Positions 55,795-64,000 of a stretch of DNA of 64,000 bases are shown piece by piece; the stretch's first letter is position 1, and each line of letters starts with the position of its first letter. The position numbers were made by a program, and so were the translations under genes. The notes beneath the pieces are model-generated. The model saw only the letters and a list, made by a program, of their open reading frames with translations. It made no database searches and had not been told where the DNA came from. Where the stretch lies: positions 186,001 to 250,000 of the forward strand of contig NZ_JAMBNP010000001.1 of assembly GCF_023715145.1 (NCBI RefSeq), given 5' to 3'. The stretch is from Paenibacillus glycanilyticus (GTDB lineage Bacteria; Bacillota; Bacilli; Paenibacillales; Paenibacillaceae).

Positions 55795-55888
55795 CCGATT
55801 CACCTCCTCCTAGGGTATTATACGAGAATTCAAGACAAATTGCCATACGTAACCGGTGCATTTCCGGTCATTGCGGCGTAATGCTATC

Positions 55889-56638
55889 TTACATGTACAT
55901 GCCGCCGTCAATATGGACGGTTTGGCCTGTCATATAAGAGGCAGCATCGGATGCGAGGAAGCGCACTGCTGATGCAATGTCTTCCGCGGCACCTAGACGG
56001 GCAAGAGGAATTTGCGAAGAGAGCGATTCCTTCATTTCGGAAGAAAGCTTGTCCGTCATATCTGTCTGAATAAAGCCCGGTGCAATGCAGTTAACGGTAA
56101 TGCCGCGGGATGCAAGCTCACGCGCACTAGACTTCGTGAGGCCAATAACGCCTGCCTTCGCTGCAACATAATTCGCCTGACCCGGATTTCCGAGCACGCC
56201 AACTACCGAAGAGATGTTAATAATGCGTCCGGAGCGCTGCTTCATCATAGGCCGCGTAACCGCTTTGATCCCGTTAAAGACGCCCTTCAAGTTCGTCTCA
56301 ATAACTTGGTCAAATTCATCTTCTTTCATACGCATAATTAAATTATCTCTTGTAATCCCGGCGTTATTCACCAAAATATCAATTGAGCCAAATTGATCAA
56401 CAACTTCTTTGACCATTGCCTCAAATTCGTCGGTTTTGCCGACGTTGGCTTTTAAAATAATAGCACGGCGTCCAAACGCTTCAACAGCCTGAGCCGTCTC
56501 CGCGGCGGCAGCTTCGCTGCCCGAGTAGTTGATCGCTACATCTGCGCCAGCTTCCGCGAGCGCAACAGCAATGGCACGGCCAATACCGCGGGATGCACCT
56601 GTTACAAGCGCTTTTTTACCTTCAAGACTAGCAAACAT
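55889..56638 (-). CDS. fabG: 3-oxoacyl-[acyl-carrier-protein] reductase
   Basis: NADPH-dependent reductase of the fatty acid cycle, 249 aa, SDR family. Cofactor motif [20 protein letters not shown], catalytic Ser in INISSVVG and YxxxK in [10 protein letters not shown]. Located between fabD and acpP. Confidence 0.98.
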   Translation of the reverse strand: MFASLEGKKALVTGASRGIGRAIAVALAEAGADVAINYSGSEAAAAETAQAVEAFGRRAIILKANVGKTDEFEAMVKEVVDQFGSIDILVNNAGITRDNLIMRMKEDEFDQVIETNLKGVFNGIKAVTRPMMKQRSGRIINISSVVGVLGNPGQANYVAAKAGVIGLTKSSARELASRGITVNCIAPGFIQTDMTDKLSSEMKESLSSQIPLARLGAAEDIASAVRFLASDAASYMTGQTVHIDGGMYM

Positions 56639-56672
56639 GGTCTACCTCCTCCAAGTTTTGCATGAACCGTAA

Positions 56673-57596
56673 TTACAGTGTTTCGATAGCAGACATGCTG
56701 TTAATCGAAATGACGCGCAGATTTTTGTCAATCTTCTTGATCAAGCCGGCAAGCACCGTACCCGAACCGATCTCGACAAAGGTATCTACGCCTTGCTCAA
56801 CTAAATAACGAACGCTGTCTTCCCAGAGAACCGGCGAATAGACCTGCTCTACCAGGAGATTGCGGATCGATGCCGCTTCCGTAACCGGGGCAGCCGTTAC
56901 GTTCGCTACAACTGGAACCGCAGCATCGCTCATCGCTACTTCCGCAAGAACGCCGGACAGCTTCTCAGCCGCTGGCTTCATCAGGGAAGAGTGGAACGGG
57001 CCGCTTACTTCGAGCGGAATAACGCGCTTGGCGCCTGCTTCCTCTTTGCCGCGCTCCACAACCGCCTGAACTCCTGCGGCAGAACCGGAAACGACGATTT
57101 GACCCGGACAGTTAACATTCGCCAGCTCTACCGTATTTCCTTCTTCTGAGATCTTCGCGCAAAGCTCGGCCAATACGCCGCGCTCTGCGCCAAGAACAGC
57201 AGCCATTGCGCCTTGTCCGCCGGGAACGGCTTGTTCCATGAACTCGCCGCGCGCGCGGACAGTACGTACGGCATCCGCAAAGCTTAGCACGTCTGCGGCT
57301 ACAAGCGCACTATATTCGCCCAAGCTGTGGCCAGCCACGTAATCTGCTTTAAGGCCCCGGCCTTCAAGCGCCTTGAGCAGAGCCACACTAACTGTCAGCA
57401 GAGCAGGCTGCGTGTTGGCCGTCTGCTTCAGCAGTTCGTCCGGACCGTTAAAAATAATGTCGCTCAGCTTGAAGCCCAGCGCTTCGTCCGCCTGTTCAAA
57501 TACTGCACGGGAGCCTTCAAATGCTTCGAACGCATCCTTACCCATGCCAACGGCTTGTGCACCTTGGCCTGGAAATACAAATGCTGTTTTGCTCAA
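56673..57596 (-). CDS. fabD: Malonyl CoA-acyl carrier protein transacylase
   Basis: Loads malonyl groups onto ACP, 307 aa. MSKTAFVFPGQGAQAVGMGKDA at the start, catalytic Ser in AGHSLGEYSAL, and the conserved VSGPFHSSLMKPA segment with the His. TTG start with GGAGGG upstream. Confidence 0.98.
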   Translation of the reverse strand: MSKTAFVFPGQGAQAVGMGKDAFEAFEGSRAVFEQADEALGFKLSDIIFNGPDELLKQTANTQPALLTVSVALLKALEGRGLKADYVAGHSLGEYSALVAADVLSFADAVRTVRARGEFMEQAVPGGQGAMAAVLGAERGVLAELCAKISEEGNTVELANVNCPGQIVVSGSAAGVQAVVERGKEEAGAKRVIPLEVSGPFHSSLMKPAAEKLSGVLAEVAMSDAAVPVVANVTAAPVTEAASIRNLLVEQVYSPVLWEDSVRYLVEQGVDTFVEIGSGTVLAGLIKKIDKNLRVISINSMSAIETL

Positions 57597-57610
57597 ATTA
57601 ATTCCCTCCG

Positions 57611-58597
57611 TTACCAGATCAATACGGAAGCGCCCCAGGTAAGGCCTCCTCCGAAGCCTACAAATACGAGGCAGTCCCCTTCACTCACGCGGCCTTGCTC
57701 TACAGCTTCAGCCAGTGCAACCGGTATGGATGCAGCCGACATGTTGCCGTATTTGTCCAGATTAACCATACACTTGTCTTCCGGAAGATCCAGACGGTTA
57801 AGCGCGGATTGAATAATGCGGACATTAGCCTGATGCGGCACGAGAAGATCGATATCCTCTTTGCTCATGCCTGCTTTGCGAAGAGCTTCTTCAGCGGCTC
57901 CGCCCATAATGCGGACAGCGAATTTGAATACATCATTGCCCGCCATATGAATATAATGCTGTTTTGCCGAAACCGTCTCAGCCGATGAAGGCAGGCGCGA
58001 GCCGCCGCCGCTAACTCTGAGCAAATCTCCGCCGCCGCCGTCAGCGCCAAGCTCGAATGATTTGAAGCCGCGGCCTTCCGGCACCTGACCCAGAATAACG
58101 GCGCCGGCACCGTCGCCAAACAAAATGCAGGTGTTGCGGTCCGTATAATCCGTAATGCGGGAGAGAGTTTCTGCCCCAACAACGAGGACGTGTTTGTACA
58201 TGCCGGTAGCAATCATATTCGATGCCGTAGCAAGTCCGTAAATAAATCCGGAGCAAGCTGCGGAGAGATCAAATGCCGCTGCTTTCTTCGCGCCAAGCTT
58301 CTCCTGCAGGAGACATGCCGTAGACGGGAAGAACATATCCGGCGTAATGGTCGACACGATAATGAGGTCGATATCTTCAACCGTAATGCCAGCTGCTTCA
58401 ATGGCCTTCAAAGAGGCCTCGTAAGCCAGATCGGATGTAGCCTGCTCCGCTGCCGCCATACGGCGCTCGCGAATACCCGTACGGGTTACGATCCACTCAT
58501 CATTGGTCTCCACCATTTGTTCAAGTTCTTGATTGGATAAAATCCGGTCGGGAACGTATTTGCCCGAACCAATAATGCCAACAGGATGTAAATTCAT
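57611..58597 (-). CDS. fabH: 3-oxoacyl-[acyl-carrier-protein] synthase III
   Basis: Initiating condensing enzyme that joins acyl-CoA and malonyl-ACP, 328 aa. Catalytic Cys in LSAACSGFIYGL, His in LVPHQANVRIIQSA. The start overlaps the plsX stop by one base (TAATG). Placed between plsX and fabD, a common Firmicute order. Confidence 0.98.
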   Translation of the reverse strand: MNLHPVGIIGSGKYVPDRILSNQELEQMVETNDEWIVTRTGIRERRMAAAEQATSDLAYEASLKAIEAAGITVEDIDLIIVSTITPDMFFPSTACLLQEKLGAKKAAAFDLSAACSGFIYGLATASNMIATGMYKHVLVVGAETLSRITDYTDRNTCILFGDGAGAVILGQVPEGRGFKSFELGADGGGGDLLRVSGGGSRLPSSAETVSAKQHYIHMAGNDVFKFAVRIMGGAAEEALRKAGMSKEDIDLLVPHQANVRIIQSALNRLDLPEDKCMVNLDKYGNMSAASIPVALAEAVEQGRVSEGDCLVFVGFGGGLTWGASVLIW

Positions 58598-59589
58598 TAT
58601 GACCTCCCGCCTATTTCTGCCGCTATCGACTCTGTAAGCTGAGCGTTAATGGCAAGCTGGGCCTGCCGGATCGCATTCTTGACAGCCAGAGCGTCCGAAG
58701 AACCGTGACATTTCATCACCAGTCCGTTCAAACCAAGCAGCGGAGCGCTACCATGCTCCTTATAATCCATTTTTTTCTTCAAAGCGCGAAGCTTTGGCAT
58801 CATTACGGCTGCCGCCAGCTTCGTCAGAAGAGTCTCGCCAAAAGCATCTTTTAGGAATGTCATCAGCGAACCCGCCGTTCCCTCCATAGCCTTAAGCATA
58901 ATATTCCCCGCAAAGCCGTCACAAATAAGGATGTCGCAGCTGCGGCTCAGCAAGTCGCGCGCTTCAACGTTGCCAATAAAGTTAATCGGAGCCTGCTCCA
59001 GCAGATCATAAGCCGCTTTAGTCAGCTCGTTGCCTTTACGTTCTTCCGTGCCCACATTCAGCAGGCCTACGCGAGGGTTGTCAAAGCCATGCACCTTTGC
59101 ACGGTAAATACTGCCCATAATCGCGTATTGCAGCAGATGCTCCGGCTTGGCGTCCATATTTGCCCCGAGATCAAGCGCAAGTACTCCAACATCATCCATG
59201 GTTGGAAGCATCGGCGCAAGAGCAGGACGTTCAATACCGTCAAGTCTGCCAACAACGAGAAGCCCGGTCGTCATTAATGCACCGGTATTGCCGGCTGAGA
59301 TCATCGCATCGGCGCGTTTTTCCCGCACTAGCTGACCGGCAACGACCATGGAAGATCCCTTTTTCCGACGAACCGCTTTGACCGGTTCTTCATCCGGACC
59401 GATCACCTCATCCGTATGGCATAACGTCATGTTGGCCGGTTTTTGTCCTTTGAGCAGCGGCTCAATTGCCGCCGTATCGCCAACAAGAACCAATTCGATA
59501 TCCGGCCACTCCGCCGCAGCTTCCAGCACACCCTGCACAATCAGGCCTGGTGCGTGGTCGCCTCCCATCGCATCTATGGCGATCCGCAT
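58597..59589 (-). CDS. plsX: Phosphate acyltransferase PlsX
   Basis: Converts acyl-ACP to acyl-phosphate for phospholipid synthesis, 330 aa. MRIAIDAMGGDHAPGLIVQG is the PlsX signature, and later MISAGNTGALMTTGLLVVGR and CDGFAGNIMLKAMEGTA. GGGAGG upstream of the ATG. First enzyme gene after the regulator fapR. Confidence 0.98.
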   Translation of the reverse strand: MRIAIDAMGGDHAPGLIVQGVLEAAAEWPDIELVLVGDTAAIEPLLKGQKPANMTLCHTDEVIGPDEEPVKAVRRKKGSSMVVAGQLVREKRADAMISAGNTGALMTTGLLVVGRLDGIERPALAPMLPTMDDVGVLALDLGANMDAKPEHLLQYAIMGSIYRAKVHGFDNPRVGLLNVGTEERKGNELTKAAYDLLEQAPINFIGNVEARDLLSRSCDILICDGFAGNIMLKAMEGTAGSLMTFLKDAFGETLLTKLAAAVMMPKLRALKKKMDYKEHGSAPLLGLNGLVMKCHGSSDALAVKNAIRQAQLAINAQLTESIAAEIGGRS

Positions 59590-59651
59590 GTCTTTTTCCT
59601 CCCAAAAGCTCCGCCTTCATAACTGCAGGCCAAGCCTAAACTCATAAAAGC

Positions 59652-60224
59652 TTATGCCTCGCTCTCACCTTCACCAGCCGATCGGTAAATGACGAAGTTC
59701 CCTTGGAACACCATCTCTTCCCCTACATAGGTAAAGAGCTCCACCTTAGACTTGTGGCGCTCGCCGGATATCGAACGTACATAAGCTTTAGCAATGCACT
59801 TCTCGCCCAGCTTTACCGGTCTGATAAAGCGGATATCCGCTGTGACCGTCAAGGCGATTTTATCATCAATAACAGCAACCGCCAGCGAGTTTGCTTGGGC
59901 AAACACATGATGGCCCCGGGCAATTCCCGTGCGAGAGAAAACATGCTCTTCACGAATTTCGAATATCGAGATCCCGCTTTTGTCCAGCTGCAGATCTACA
60001 ATGTCACCTATGACTTCATGCAGCGGCAGGGACTGAACGGAATCATAAGAACGCTCAGCCATCAGCTTCATCCGCTCGCGCAGCTCGGGAATACCCAGTT
60101 CCATACGGTCAAGCCTTATCGTTTGTATGCTGACTTTCAAATGTCGGGTTAGCTCTCGATCCGTCATAAACGGGTTTTCATCAATCAATTGAGCGAGCAT
60201 CTGATGCCGCTGTCTCTTGGGCAT
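59652..60224 (-). CDS. fapR: Malonyl-CoA-responsive lipid regulator FapR
   Basis: Repressor of fatty acid and phospholipid genes released by malonyl-CoA, 190 aa. The N-terminal helix-turn-helix (TDRELTRHLKVSIQTIRLDRMEL) is followed by a hotdog-fold effector domain (EEHVFSRTGIARGHHVFAQANSLAVAVIDD, SYVGEE-like strand near the end). The ATG at 60224 gives a length close to Bacillus FapR; a GTG seven codons upstream is also possible. A FapR operator lies in its own promoter. Confidence 0.96.
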   Translation of the reverse strand: MPKRQRHQMLAQLIDENPFMTDRELTRHLKVSIQTIRLDRMELGIPELRERMKLMAERSYDSVQSLPLHEVIGDIVDLQLDKSGISIFEIREEHVFSRTGIARGHHVFAQANSLAVAVIDDKIALTVTADIRFIRPVKLGEKCIAKAYVRSISGERHKSKVELFTYVGEEMVFQGNFVIYRSAGEGESEA

Positions 60225-60294
60225 TCTTTCGATCTTCGGCACCACCTTAACAGTATTGTGACCCTAGTCTGATTTTACTCGGATGATGGCTGAT

Positions 60295-60312
60295 ATTATA
60301 ACCTGGTACTAA
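60295..60312 (-). promoter_or_regulatory. FapR operator overlapping the fapR-plsX-fab promoter
   Basis: The minus strand reads TTAGTACCAGGTTATAA (60296-60312), close to the FapR consensus half-site TTAGTACC followed by a degenerate inverted half. It overlaps the -10 hexamer TATAAT (60295-60300). Binding would block RNA polymerase, giving autoregulation of the whole lipid operon. No convincing -35 is visible. Confidence 0.8.
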
Positions 60313-60355
60313 TTAAGTATATAAAAAAAAGCTTATGGAGGCAACGGACACAAAA

Positions 60356-60385
60356 AATAGCACCTCATCGCAATGAAGTGCTATT
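60356..60385 (-). terminator. Terminator of DUF177-rpmF
   Basis: A 13-bp stem on the minus strand (AATAGCACTTCAT with ATGAGGTGCTATT, one wobble) and 4-base loop, then TTTTTTG. It isolates rpmF from the fapR operon. Confidence 0.9.
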
Positions 60386-60401
60386 GTGGGAAACCCCGAG
60401 A

Positions 60402-60575
60402 TTATTGGGAGATAATCTCTTTCGTTTTGTAATATCCGCACACTTTACATACGTGGTGGCCAAGTTTCAGCTCTCCACATTGCTCGCATTTTACCATACC
60501 TGGTACCGCCAATTTAAAATGCGTACGACGTTTGTCGCGGCGAGTTTTGGATGTTCTTCTTTGAGGTACTGCCAT
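60402..60575 (-). CDS. rpmF: 50S ribosomal protein L32
   Basis: Large-subunit protein, 57 aa. [22 protein letters not shown] and the zinc-ribbon pairs CEQCG and CKVCG are intact, so this is the zinc-binding form. AAGGAGGTGGG precedes the ATG at 60575. Co-transcribed with the upstream DUF177 gene. Confidence 0.98.
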   Translation of the reverse strand: MAVPQRRTSKTRRDKRRTHFKLAVPGMVKCEQCGELKLGHHVCKVCGYYKTKEIISQ

Positions 60576-60612
60576 GTTTCCCACCTCCTTCACAGAATCA
60601 ATCGGTCATTCT

Positions 60613-61137
60613 TTATTGTTCGTCTTTGAATAAATCCTTGAGCACTGCCATACGAGGATCAATTCTCTCGGTAGAGCAGCCGCATTTTTGTTCATTTAAG
60701 TTCTGTCCGCAATTCTGGCACAGCCCTTTACAATCCTTACTGCATAACGGAGCAAACGGCATGAACAGCTGAAGCACTTCTTCCACATAAGGCTTCAAAT
60801 CCAGCCTGTCCCCTGTTACCGCAATAACATCGTCATTCTCGTCTTCTTCCGTTTCGTCTTCGTCCTTGTCGGACGCAGGCTTGAACTGGTCGAAGACAGG
60901 AATCTTCGTATGAAGCTTCACCGGATCAAGACAACGTGAGCAAGCGAGCTCCCAATCAATGGTCAATTCGCCTTCGACCGTAATCGAACCCTCATTGCCT
61001 GTTACCTGTAACGACACATGAAGTGGACCCGTATTGATGACATCGGATCTGTCCTTGAATAAGTCGGTCACATCCAGATTCTCATCAATCTTTGCCTTAA
61101 TGCCTTTGGACATCGTTTCTTGTACATGAAACTGCAT
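60613..61137 (-). CDS. DUF177 (YceD) family protein
   Basis: A 174-aa protein of the family always linked to rpmF, thought to act in 23S rRNA or ribosome accumulation. The N-terminal part is beta-rich. The conserved ELACSRCLDPV is followed by an acidic stretch, and the end carries a Cys cluster (CSKDCKGLCQNCGQNLNEQKCGC) that may bind zinc. GGGGTGATC before the ATG. Function in this organism is inferred. Confidence 0.92.
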   Translation of the reverse strand: MQFHVQETMSKGIKAKIDENLDVTDLFKDRSDVINTGPLHVSLQVTGNEGSITVEGELTIDWELACSRCLDPVKLHTKIPVFDQFKPASDKDEDETEEDENDDVIAVTGDRLDLKPYVEEVLQLFMPFAPLCSKDCKGLCQNCGQNLNEQKCGCSTERIDPRMAVLKDLFKDEQ

Positions 61138-61163
61138 GAGATCACCCCAAACAAACAAAAATT

Positions 61164-61193
61164 ATTATATCTATTATTGAGCGGTTTTGTCAA
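61164..61193 (-). promoter_or_regulatory. Strong promoter of DUF177-rpmF
   Basis: Perfect TTGACA (61188-61193) and perfect TATAAT (61164-61169) on the minus strand, spaced by 18 bases, 26 bases before the start codon. Confidence 0.85.
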
Positions 61194-61298
61194 CATTTTC
61201 ACGCTCTTTTTCATCATTAAGCCTGTTATTTCGTGAATAAATAGTCGGCCCTGTGCTATGATGGAACATATATCCATCTGAAGCAAGGAGATGTAAAG

Positions 61299-62546
61299 GT
61301 GCGAACGGTAGGACTAATTGTTGAGTATAACCCATTTCACAACGGTCATCAATATCATTTGCAGGAATCGGTCAAAATAGCAAACGCCGACGCAGTCGTA
61401 GCCGTCATGAGCGGACATTTTCTGCAGCGCGGAGAACCGGCCGTCATGGATAAGTGGGCACGGACGGAAGCGGCGCTGAGAGGCGGCTGCGATCTGGTCC
61501 TCGAGCTGCCAACCGCTTATGCCACGCAAGCGGCAGAATGGTTTGCCTACGGAGCCGTATCCCTTCTCGAGGCAACGGGCGTCGTAGATGCCTTCTGCTT
61601 CGGTACGGAGAGCGGTGAGATCGATGCGCTGCAGGAAGCAGCCAGGCTGATCGCGCATGAGCCGCCCGAATTCCAGGTTATGCTCCGCGAGGCGCTGGAT
61701 GGCGGAGTCAGCTACCCAAGTGCTTACAGCACTGCTATAGCGGCCTACCTGACGGCTGCCGGACGACATGAAGCTGCGAGCTTCCCGTTCGCTCAGCCGA
61801 ACCATACGCTTGGCCTTCATTATTTAATTGCGCTCGAGCGCATCAAGGGAAGAATGCGGCCTTACACCATTCGCCGCGAGAAATCGGAATACGGGCAGAC
61901 GACGGTGACCGACAGCGCCATAGCAAGCGCTACCGCGATCCGACGGCTCCTTCTGGAAGGCGGAGAGCTTGAAGCAAGCAGACCGCTGGTGCCTGCCTCA
62001 ACGTTTGACGTCATGCAGCGGGAATGGGCATCGGGAAGAAGCCCTGTAAGCTGGGCGAACTTTGCGCACCCGCTCTTGCACGCTGCCGTGACCCATACAC
62101 CCGATCAGCTTGCCGGTTACCGCGAAATGATGGAAGGACTGGAGTACAGACTGCTTCAGTCCCTGCCCAAGCTAGTCAATACAGGGTTCGAGACGCTGCT
62201 CGATGAGTTAAAGACCAAACGGTATACCAGAACCAAGCTTCAGCGTGCTCTTCTATCTATACTGCTCCATCACAAGAAAGAAGATTTCACGCCGGAGAAG
62301 CTGGCCGCAGGCGTCCAGTACATCCGCGTGCTTGGCTTCACAGCCAAGGGTCAGGAGCTTCTTCGGAGGATGAAGAAGGAAGCTAAGCTGCCCGTCCTGC
62401 TAAGCGCGGCAAGATCCCCCGTTGACTCCCGTTATCTTGAGCTTGATACTCAAGCTTCGGCGGTCTACATGCTGGCTCAGCCGGGACATGCCTCGGCGTC
62501 TTCCATGTTCCGGGATTTCACGGATCGGCCGATCATTATTGAGTAA
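61299..62546 (+). CDS. tmcAL: tRNA(Met) cytidine acetate ligase TmcAL (YlbM)
   Basis: Acetylates C34 of elongator tRNA(Met) using acetate and ATP, 415 aa. MRTVGLIVEYNPFHNGHQYHL holds the nucleotidyltransferase HxGH motif; SGHFLQRGEPAVMDKWAR, ELPTAYATQAAEWFAYGAV and ISxxx-type later motifs agree with the family. GTG start with AAGGAG upstream. It faces away from the DUF177 gene and is convergent with ylbL. Confidence 0.95.
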   Translation: MRTVGLIVEYNPFHNGHQYHLQESVKIANADAVVAVMSGHFLQRGEPAVMDKWARTEAALRGGCDLVLELPTAYATQAAEWFAYGAVSLLEATGVVDAFCFGTESGEIDALQEAARLIAHEPPEFQVMLREALDGGVSYPSAYSTAIAAYLTAAGRHEAASFPFAQPNHTLGLHYLIALERIKGRMRPYTIRREKSEYGQTTVTDSAIASATAIRRLLLEGGELEASRPLVPASTFDVMQREWASGRSPVSWANFAHPLLHAAVTHTPDQLAGYREMMEGLEYRLLQSLPKLVNTGFETLLDELKTKRYTRTKLQRALLSILLHHKKEDFTPEKLAAGVQYIRVLGFTAKGQELLRRMKKEAKLPVLLSAARSPVDSRYLELDTQASAVYMLAQPGHASASSMFRDFTDRPIIIE

Positions 62547-62551
62547 GCCGA

Positions 62552-63610
62552 TTACTTATTGTTGACTATGGCGCTAATGGCGTAAATAGCGTCCTGCAGC
62601 GAGTGTACCGAAATAACCCTCATGCTGCTGCCAAGGGATTTCACCTTGGCAGCAGCTTCCTCGTAATTATCTTCCGGAGCAAGAAACAACTGCGCCCCCG
62701 CGAGATCAGCGGCTGCAACTTTGTAATTAATGCCGCCGATTGCTCCAACATTTCCATACTCGTTGATCGTTCCGGTTCCAGCGATGCGGAGCCCCCGGGT
62801 CAAATCCTCATCCAGTACAAAATTCAGTGATTGTAGCGTAAACATGAGTCCGGCTGACGGACCGCCTACTTCCCCGGCATTAATTTCGATCCGGTCTCGA
62901 AGGTCCTTGGCCAGTACGACTTGCAATTCTCCTAAAGAGATTTCATCCTTTACCGGAGAAGTTAAGGCCGTTGTGATGTTGCCTTCTATGAGCTTGTAAG
63001 GAACAGCTGCATCAAGCGTCTTACCGCTTCTGTTTATGGTAAGACGTACAGAATCCCCATCCTTTTTCCCGCTTAAGGCAGATGTTAATTGTCGAATATC
63101 GTTAACAGAGTGGCCATCTGCCTTGATAACGCGGTCTCCTATCTGAACGTCCTTTGAAGCTCCGTTAATATCACTAATATATAGTTCATCCTCTTTGGAG
63201 TAGGCAATTCCCGCATAGCGATAGGCGGCCTCGATAGCGGTATTCTGCGAAGCCACCATTTCGAGCTTCATGCGCTTCAAATAATTTTGCTCCGACTTCC
63301 CCTGCAAGACCGAATCTTTGCTGTACACGTCAAAATCCTTCTGCCAGGCAGTCTGAATAACTTGCCAATACTTCGCATCGGTCAGCTTAACGGTCGTGAC
63401 GAGAAATGCCCCTTCCTCCCCCTTCTCGGCCAAACGAGACACCTTTGTCTGTTCCGAGCCATGTTGGACAAGCGGCGCTGTCTCGAATGTCAGACCCGGT
63501 TCGTAGATAACGAGCGGGGTTGGCGCATACACAATAATCCACAGCATTATGGCGATCAGTATAATCCCTGCCGCTTGTCTCTTCCTGCCGCTAAGTCGAA
63601 ACTTGCTCAT
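62552..63610 (-). CDS. ylbL: YlbL/SepM-like membrane PDZ-S16 (Lon-type) serine protease
   Basis: A 352-aa membrane-anchored protease. One N-terminal helix (IILIAIMLWIIVYAPTPLVIY), a PDZ domain (DVQIGDRVIKADGHSVNDIRQLTSAL), and a Lon-type S16 domain. The catalytic Ser is in GEVGGPSAGLMFTLQ and the Lys in GGINYKVAAAD. Homologues process extracellular peptides or affect sporulation and cell division. GGAAGGGG before the ATG. Its stop is 5 bases from that of tmcAL on the other strand. Confidence 0.94.
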   Translation of the reverse strand: MSKFRLSGRKRQAAGIILIAIMLWIIVYAPTPLVIYEPGLTFETAPLVQHGSEQTKVSRLAEKGEEGAFLVTTVKLTDAKYWQVIQTAWQKDFDVYSKDSVLQGKSEQNYLKRMKLEMVASQNTAIEAAYRYAGIAYSKEDELYISDINGASKDVQIGDRVIKADGHSVNDIRQLTSALSGKKDGDSVRLTINRSGKTLDAAVPYKLIEGNITTALTSPVKDEISLGELQVVLAKDLRDRIEINAGEVGGPSAGLMFTLQSLNFVLDEDLTRGLRIAGTGTINEYGNVGAIGGINYKVAAADLAGAQLFLAPEDNYEEAAAKVKSLGSSMRVISVHSLQDAIYAISAIVNNK

Positions 63611-63747
63611 CGTAATCCCCTTCCTGAGGGCTCTGGTGGTCTATCATGGTCATGCCGAGCGTACAATGGAACAGACCCTGGTTTGTCCGAACCCGTCATC
63701 CCATTCGTTAAATCGTTAATCCTAATCCTACTGGAGTTGATTCATAT

Positions 63748-64000
63748 ATGGCACGAACAATCCTATACGCCGCACTCTCGATTCTGATGGTCACTGCAAT
63801 CATCCGCCAGCCGGACGAGTCTTTCCAAGCCTCGCTTCAAGGACTGACCATCTGGTGGAATATCGTCTTTCCCGGCCTCTTGCCTTTTCTGGTCTTGTTC
63901 GAGCTGATAGCCGCCTTCGGACTCATTCACGGTATCGGGGTTCTGCTGCGGCCGGTTATGCGCGCCTTGTTCAAGCTGCCCGGAGAAGCTGCGCTGCCGC
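63748..64000 (+). CDS. ylbJ: Sporulation integral membrane protein YlbJ (C-terminus cut by window edge)
   Basis: The first 84 residues of a multi-pass membrane protein: MARTILYAALSILMVTAIIRQPDESFQASLQGLTIWWNIVFPGLLPFLVLFELIAAFGLI, then LLRPVMRALFKLPGE. The WWNIVFPGLLPF and RPVMRxLFxLPG segments are typical of YlbJ, a sporulation protein of the nucleoside-transporter-like gate family. GGAG lies about ten bases before the ATG. Divergent from ylbL. The remainder is beyond the window. Confidence 0.88.
   Translation, partial: MARTILYAALSILMVTAIIRQPDESFQASLQGLTIWWNIVFPGLLPFLVLFELIAAFGLIHGIGVLLRPVMRALFKLPGEAALP

Noticed and set aside
1-64000. Search by eye for CRISPR arrays, insertion sequences, prophage genes, rRNA and tRNA
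   Set aside because: No regularly spaced repeats, transposase or integrase genes, or RNA gene signatures were seen; the gene order is that of a core chromosome.

Overview
The window is a chromosomal segment of a low-to-mid GC, endospore-forming Firmicute, most probably a Paenibacillaceae member (Paenibacillus or Cohnella type). The evidence is gene content and order: sucC-sucD-dprA-topA-trmFO-hslV-hslU-codY runs straight into a 30-gene fla/che operon. Upstream lie the Bacillus ylb/ylq-type blocks (ylbJ, ylbL, ylbM, rpmF, fapR-plsX-fab, rnc-smc-ftsY, ylxM-ffh-rpsP-rimM-trmD, rplS, lepB-rbgA-rnhB). Almost everything is on the minus strand. No rRNA, tRNA, insertion sequence, prophage or CRISPR array was seen.

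Layout, in the direction of transcription from the right edge. At 64-61 kb are the divergent ylbJ (partial), ylbL and tmcAL. From 61.1 to 60.4 kb is a DUF177-rpmF operon with a strong promoter and terminator. From 60.3 to 48.7 kb a FapR-controlled lipid operon (fapR-plsX-fabH-fabD-fabG-acpP-fabF) continues into rnc-smc-ftsY. From 48.6 to 44.9 kb is ylxM-ffh-rpsP-khpA-rimM-trmD. At 44.9-43.7 kb is an accessory islet: a C1q/TNF-like gene on the plus strand and a decayed, frameshifted paralogue of it. At 43.7-40.3 kb are rplS with a structured leader, lepB, rbgA, rnhB and a DUF4269 gene. At 40.3-37.6 kb a small operon encodes a FliK-like protein, a free-standing FlhB C-terminal homologue (FlhX) and YraN, behind a good match to a flagellar sigma-D promoter. 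Then come comM (plus), sucCD, dprA-topA-trmFO-hslVU-codY, and from 25.7 kb to the left edge the fla/che operon (flgB to cheW, cut by the edge).

The genes fall into three functional sets: lipid synthesis and membrane targeting (fab, ftsY, ffh, lepB), translation and RNA modification (rpsP, rplS, rpmF, rimM, trmD, trmFO, tmcAL, khpA), and motility (basal body, export gate, switch, chemotaxis). CodY sits directly upstream of the fla/che promoter, where a CodY-box-like sequence is visible.

The window is mostly core genome. I found no clearly undescribed multi-gene system. The observations most worth following are the sigma-D-like promoter in front of the fliK-like/flhX pair, the hairpin that hides the comM ribosome binding site, the C1q-like gene with its pseudogene, the inverted repeat spanning the ylxM-ffh promoter, the missing xerC/codV gene, and the HslV N-terminus.
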